Positions 62,605 through 64,000 of a stretch of 64,000 bases of DNA are shown in pieces (within the stretch, counting starts at the first letter, position 1; each line of letters begins with the position of its first letter). This DNA is from Ignavibacteria bacterium RIFOXYB12_FULL_35_14. Lineage in GTDB: Bacteria; Bacteroidota; Ignavibacteria; Ignavibacteriales; Ignavibacteriaceae. The stretch spans positions 17,761-81,760 of the forward strand of contig MHAR01000048.1 in NCBI GenBank assembly GCA_001803045.1, given 5' to 3'. The notes under the pieces are model-generated. The model ran no database searches. It was not told the DNA's origin and saw nothing but the letters and a program-made list of their open reading frames with translations. The position numbers and the translations under genes are program-made.

Positions 62605-62880
62605 ATGCCAAAATACATCATTGAACGAAACATTCCAGGAGCCAGCAAGCTGTCCCAGCAAGAACTTCAGGCCATCGCGCAGAAATCATGTGGTGTACTC
62701 AACAAGATGGGCCCACAGATAAATTGGGTTCACAGTTACGTTGCCGGTGACAAAATCTATTGTGTGTACATCGCACCAAACGAGACTATGGTTCGTGAAC
62801 ATGCGCAACAAGGCGGCTTCCCGGCTAATATTGTATCCGAAGTGAAATCGATCATTGATCCTATAACCGGTGGGGCTTGA
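62605..62880 (+). CDS. DUF4242 family protein
   Basis: The 91-residue protein matches DUF4242: 'MPKYIIERNIPGASKLSQQE', then 'INWVHSYVAGDKIYCVYIAP' and 'EHAQQGGFPANIVSEVKSII'. This ferredoxin-like small fold is described as nickel-binding in some members; a role is not known. AAAGGAG lies before the ATG. It is an isolated gene in the small-gene run. Confidence 0.88.
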   Translation: MPKYIIERNIPGASKLSQQELQAIAQKSCGVLNKMGPQINWVHSYVAGDKIYCVYIAPNETMVREHAQQGGFPANIVSEVKSIIDPITGGA

Positions 62881-62957
62881 TTGAAGAACACATATCTTTC
62901 AAACTGTTCGGCGGCTTGAGTTAAAACAGACCAATACTAAATTAAGGAGGATCTTTT

Positions 62958-63356
62958 ATGCGATATGGCATATTTCTTATGTTTATAATTTTGATTGGTT
63001 TTCTTGTTTCCAATATGCAAAACGGAAATACGAATCATGATGAACATTTCAATAAGGAGACGAAAAGCATGTTTATAACAATTACATCGAGCAAGGTTGA
63101 CTCAGTGCAATTAGAAAAAGTGGAAAAATTCCTAGCCGAATTCTTGCCACGATTTCAGAAACAACCAGGTGTAAATTCCATCTATCATTTTGACCGCCCT
63201 GACAAAGGGGATGAAGTTACGGTTGTTGTTTGGGAAAGTGCAGATGCTGTTAAAGCATATCGCCAAAGCGAGCTAATTAAAGAAGCTATTGAATTTGAGA
63301 AAGCAAATAATTTATCTGTAACTAGAGAAGGATATCCTTTGAAATACAAGTTCTAA
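62958..63356 (+). CDS. ABM-like ferredoxin-fold protein with N-terminal membrane segment
   Basis: The 132-residue frame opens with a hydrophobic segment ('GIFLMFIILIGFLVSNMQN') followed by an antibiotic-biosynthesis-monooxygenase-like domain: 'FITITSSKVDSVQLEKVEKF' and 'QPGVNSIYHFDRPDKGDEVT' with 'WESADAVKAYRQSEL'. An internal ATG at 63069 could give a soluble 95-residue form of the domain alone. TTAAGGAGGA precedes the first ATG, which favours the long form. The function of such stand-alone domains is unknown. Confidence 0.75.
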   Translation: MRYGIFLMFIILIGFLVSNMQNGNTNHDEHFNKETKSMFITITSSKVDSVQLEKVEKFLAEFLPRFQKQPGVNSIYHFDRPDKGDEVTVVVWESADAVKAYRQSELIKEAIEFEKANNLSVTREGYPLKYKF

Positions 63357-63643
63357 ATTGCAAGATGCGGACGATGTTAGACGATCTTGAAGTGACTCAT
63401 TCAACTTCACTTAACAACCAAAAGTACGACACTCCCCTTGTTGATAAGCTGATTTGCTTCGCTCACGATAAATAAATCTATTCGAATTCGCTTCGGCATC
63501 GAGTACTTTTGCAATCCGCTATACGGCATTTACGTCAAGAAATTTAGCATGAGAACAGTATAGGAAGAAAAATCTGTATTCGAAAATGATAGCAAATTGT
63601 ATCAGTTAAATAATCACAAAAATCTAAAGAAAGGATCACCAAA

Positions 63644-63835
63644 ATGAAAGCCTCTAACTCAATGCGCATATGGTTCGCTTTTTTCGGAGCTATAATATGG
63701 TTAGGGATTTATCTCACAGGCTTCTCAAATGTTCACTGGCTCCTATTTATACCACCAGCAGGGATGATCTTTGCCGCCATCACAGGTATATGCCCGAGTC
63801 AAATTGCCGTCTTCAAAATATTTGAATCAAAATAG
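63644..63835 (+). CDS. Small membrane protein, DUF2892/YgaP-like
   Basis: The 63-residue protein consists of two hydrophobic segments ('IWFAFFGAIIWLGIYLTGF' and 'WLLFIPPAGMIFAAITGIC'), followed by 'CPSQIAVFKIFESK'. This layout is that of the DUF2892 inner-membrane module attached to rhodaneses in YgaP, here free-standing. The role is unknown. AAAGGATC precedes the ATG. The 287 bases before it and 165 after it hold nothing recognisable. Confidence 0.7.
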   Translation: MKASNSMRIWFAFFGAIIWLGIYLTGFSNVHWLLFIPPAGMIFAAITGICPSQIAVFKIFESK

Positions 63836-64000
63836 AAGACACAAATTTTGAAGACAACCTAACTCCCGGCTTTCCTTGCAGAATAAAAGTTTATCCCGCC
63901 AACAGCGCATAGGCGTCAACTTAATTTTATAAAATATTAGCATAAGCCTTTATATAATAATGTTATGTCAGAATGATAAATTAAAGTGTATTTACCAATA

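Noticed and set aside
1..64000. CRISPR arrays, rRNA operons, prophage or insertion-sequence transposase
   Set aside because: No regularly spaced identical repeats, no rRNA-like sequence and no DDE, HUH or integrase motif were seen on either strand.

Overview
The window looks like a stretch of a low-GC chromosome from the Ignavibacteria or a close relative in the Bacteroidota/Chlorobi group. The evidence is a type IX secretion sorting domain with a 'YPNPFNPST' motif (43405-46023), a group II geranylgeranylglyceryl-phosphate synthase, DUF2723 and DUF4837 proteins, TAnnTTTG-type -7 promoter elements, and many TTG starts. No rRNA, CRISPR array, phage or intact transposase was seen.

Layout. 1-5027 (minus): the 5' part of a YihY-family membrane protein overlapping purL, a truncated and catalytically damaged malate-synthase-like gene, and a PolB-type 3'-5' exonuclease. 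5153-16940: a fatty-acid degradation cluster (thioesterase, dienoyl-CoA-reductase-like SDR, acyl-CoA dehydrogenase, thiolase, hydroxyacyl-CoA dehydrogenase/enoyl-CoA hydratase, acyl-CoA synthetase). It is read divergently from a ScfR/RamB-like regulator, and its intergenic gaps hold dispersed palindromic repeats and one MITE-like element. 17071-23483 (minus): ltaE, lnt, dedA, ispF, acyP, an EamA transporter, era and a YbjQ protein, mostly overlapping or tightly spaced.

23886-28438 is an ECF sigma/anti-sigma module. Four promoter-like sites share the exact layout GTAACC-N17-GTC: one before the sigma gene, two in tandem before a divergent small membrane protein, and one before a DUF4097 beta-solenoid protein 2.5 kb away. 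Together they suggest a local envelope-stress regulon.

28718-33389: a TPM-domain protein, thioredoxin, a cell-wall amidase, a membrane methyltransferase, a Trm112-like protein, DNA glycosylase I and an OsmC protein. 33524-38682 (plus): a PPK2 kinase, then a zinc/manganese uptake cluster with a small exported protein, an outer-membrane barrel and ZnuA-ZnuC-ZnuB. 38738-43297: a lipoprotein, archaeal-type lipid synthase (pcrB), a phosphosugar isomerase, proC, a DUF192 protein and a hydrolase. 43405-51466: a large T9SS-exported beta-propeller, a lipoprotein, glnE and a DUF2723 glycosyltransferase.

51469-59637 (minus) is one long housekeeping run in transcription order greA, ribD, ribE, tilS, hpt, ftsH, polyprenol-kinase-like, DUF4837. 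From about 59.7 kb the character changes. Small isolated plus-strand genes (DUF2283, two cupins, DUF4440, DUF4242, ABM-like, DUF2892) each have a strong Shine-Dalgarno, are separated by wide gaps, and sit beside a nuclease gene remnant. This looks like an accessory or decaying region.
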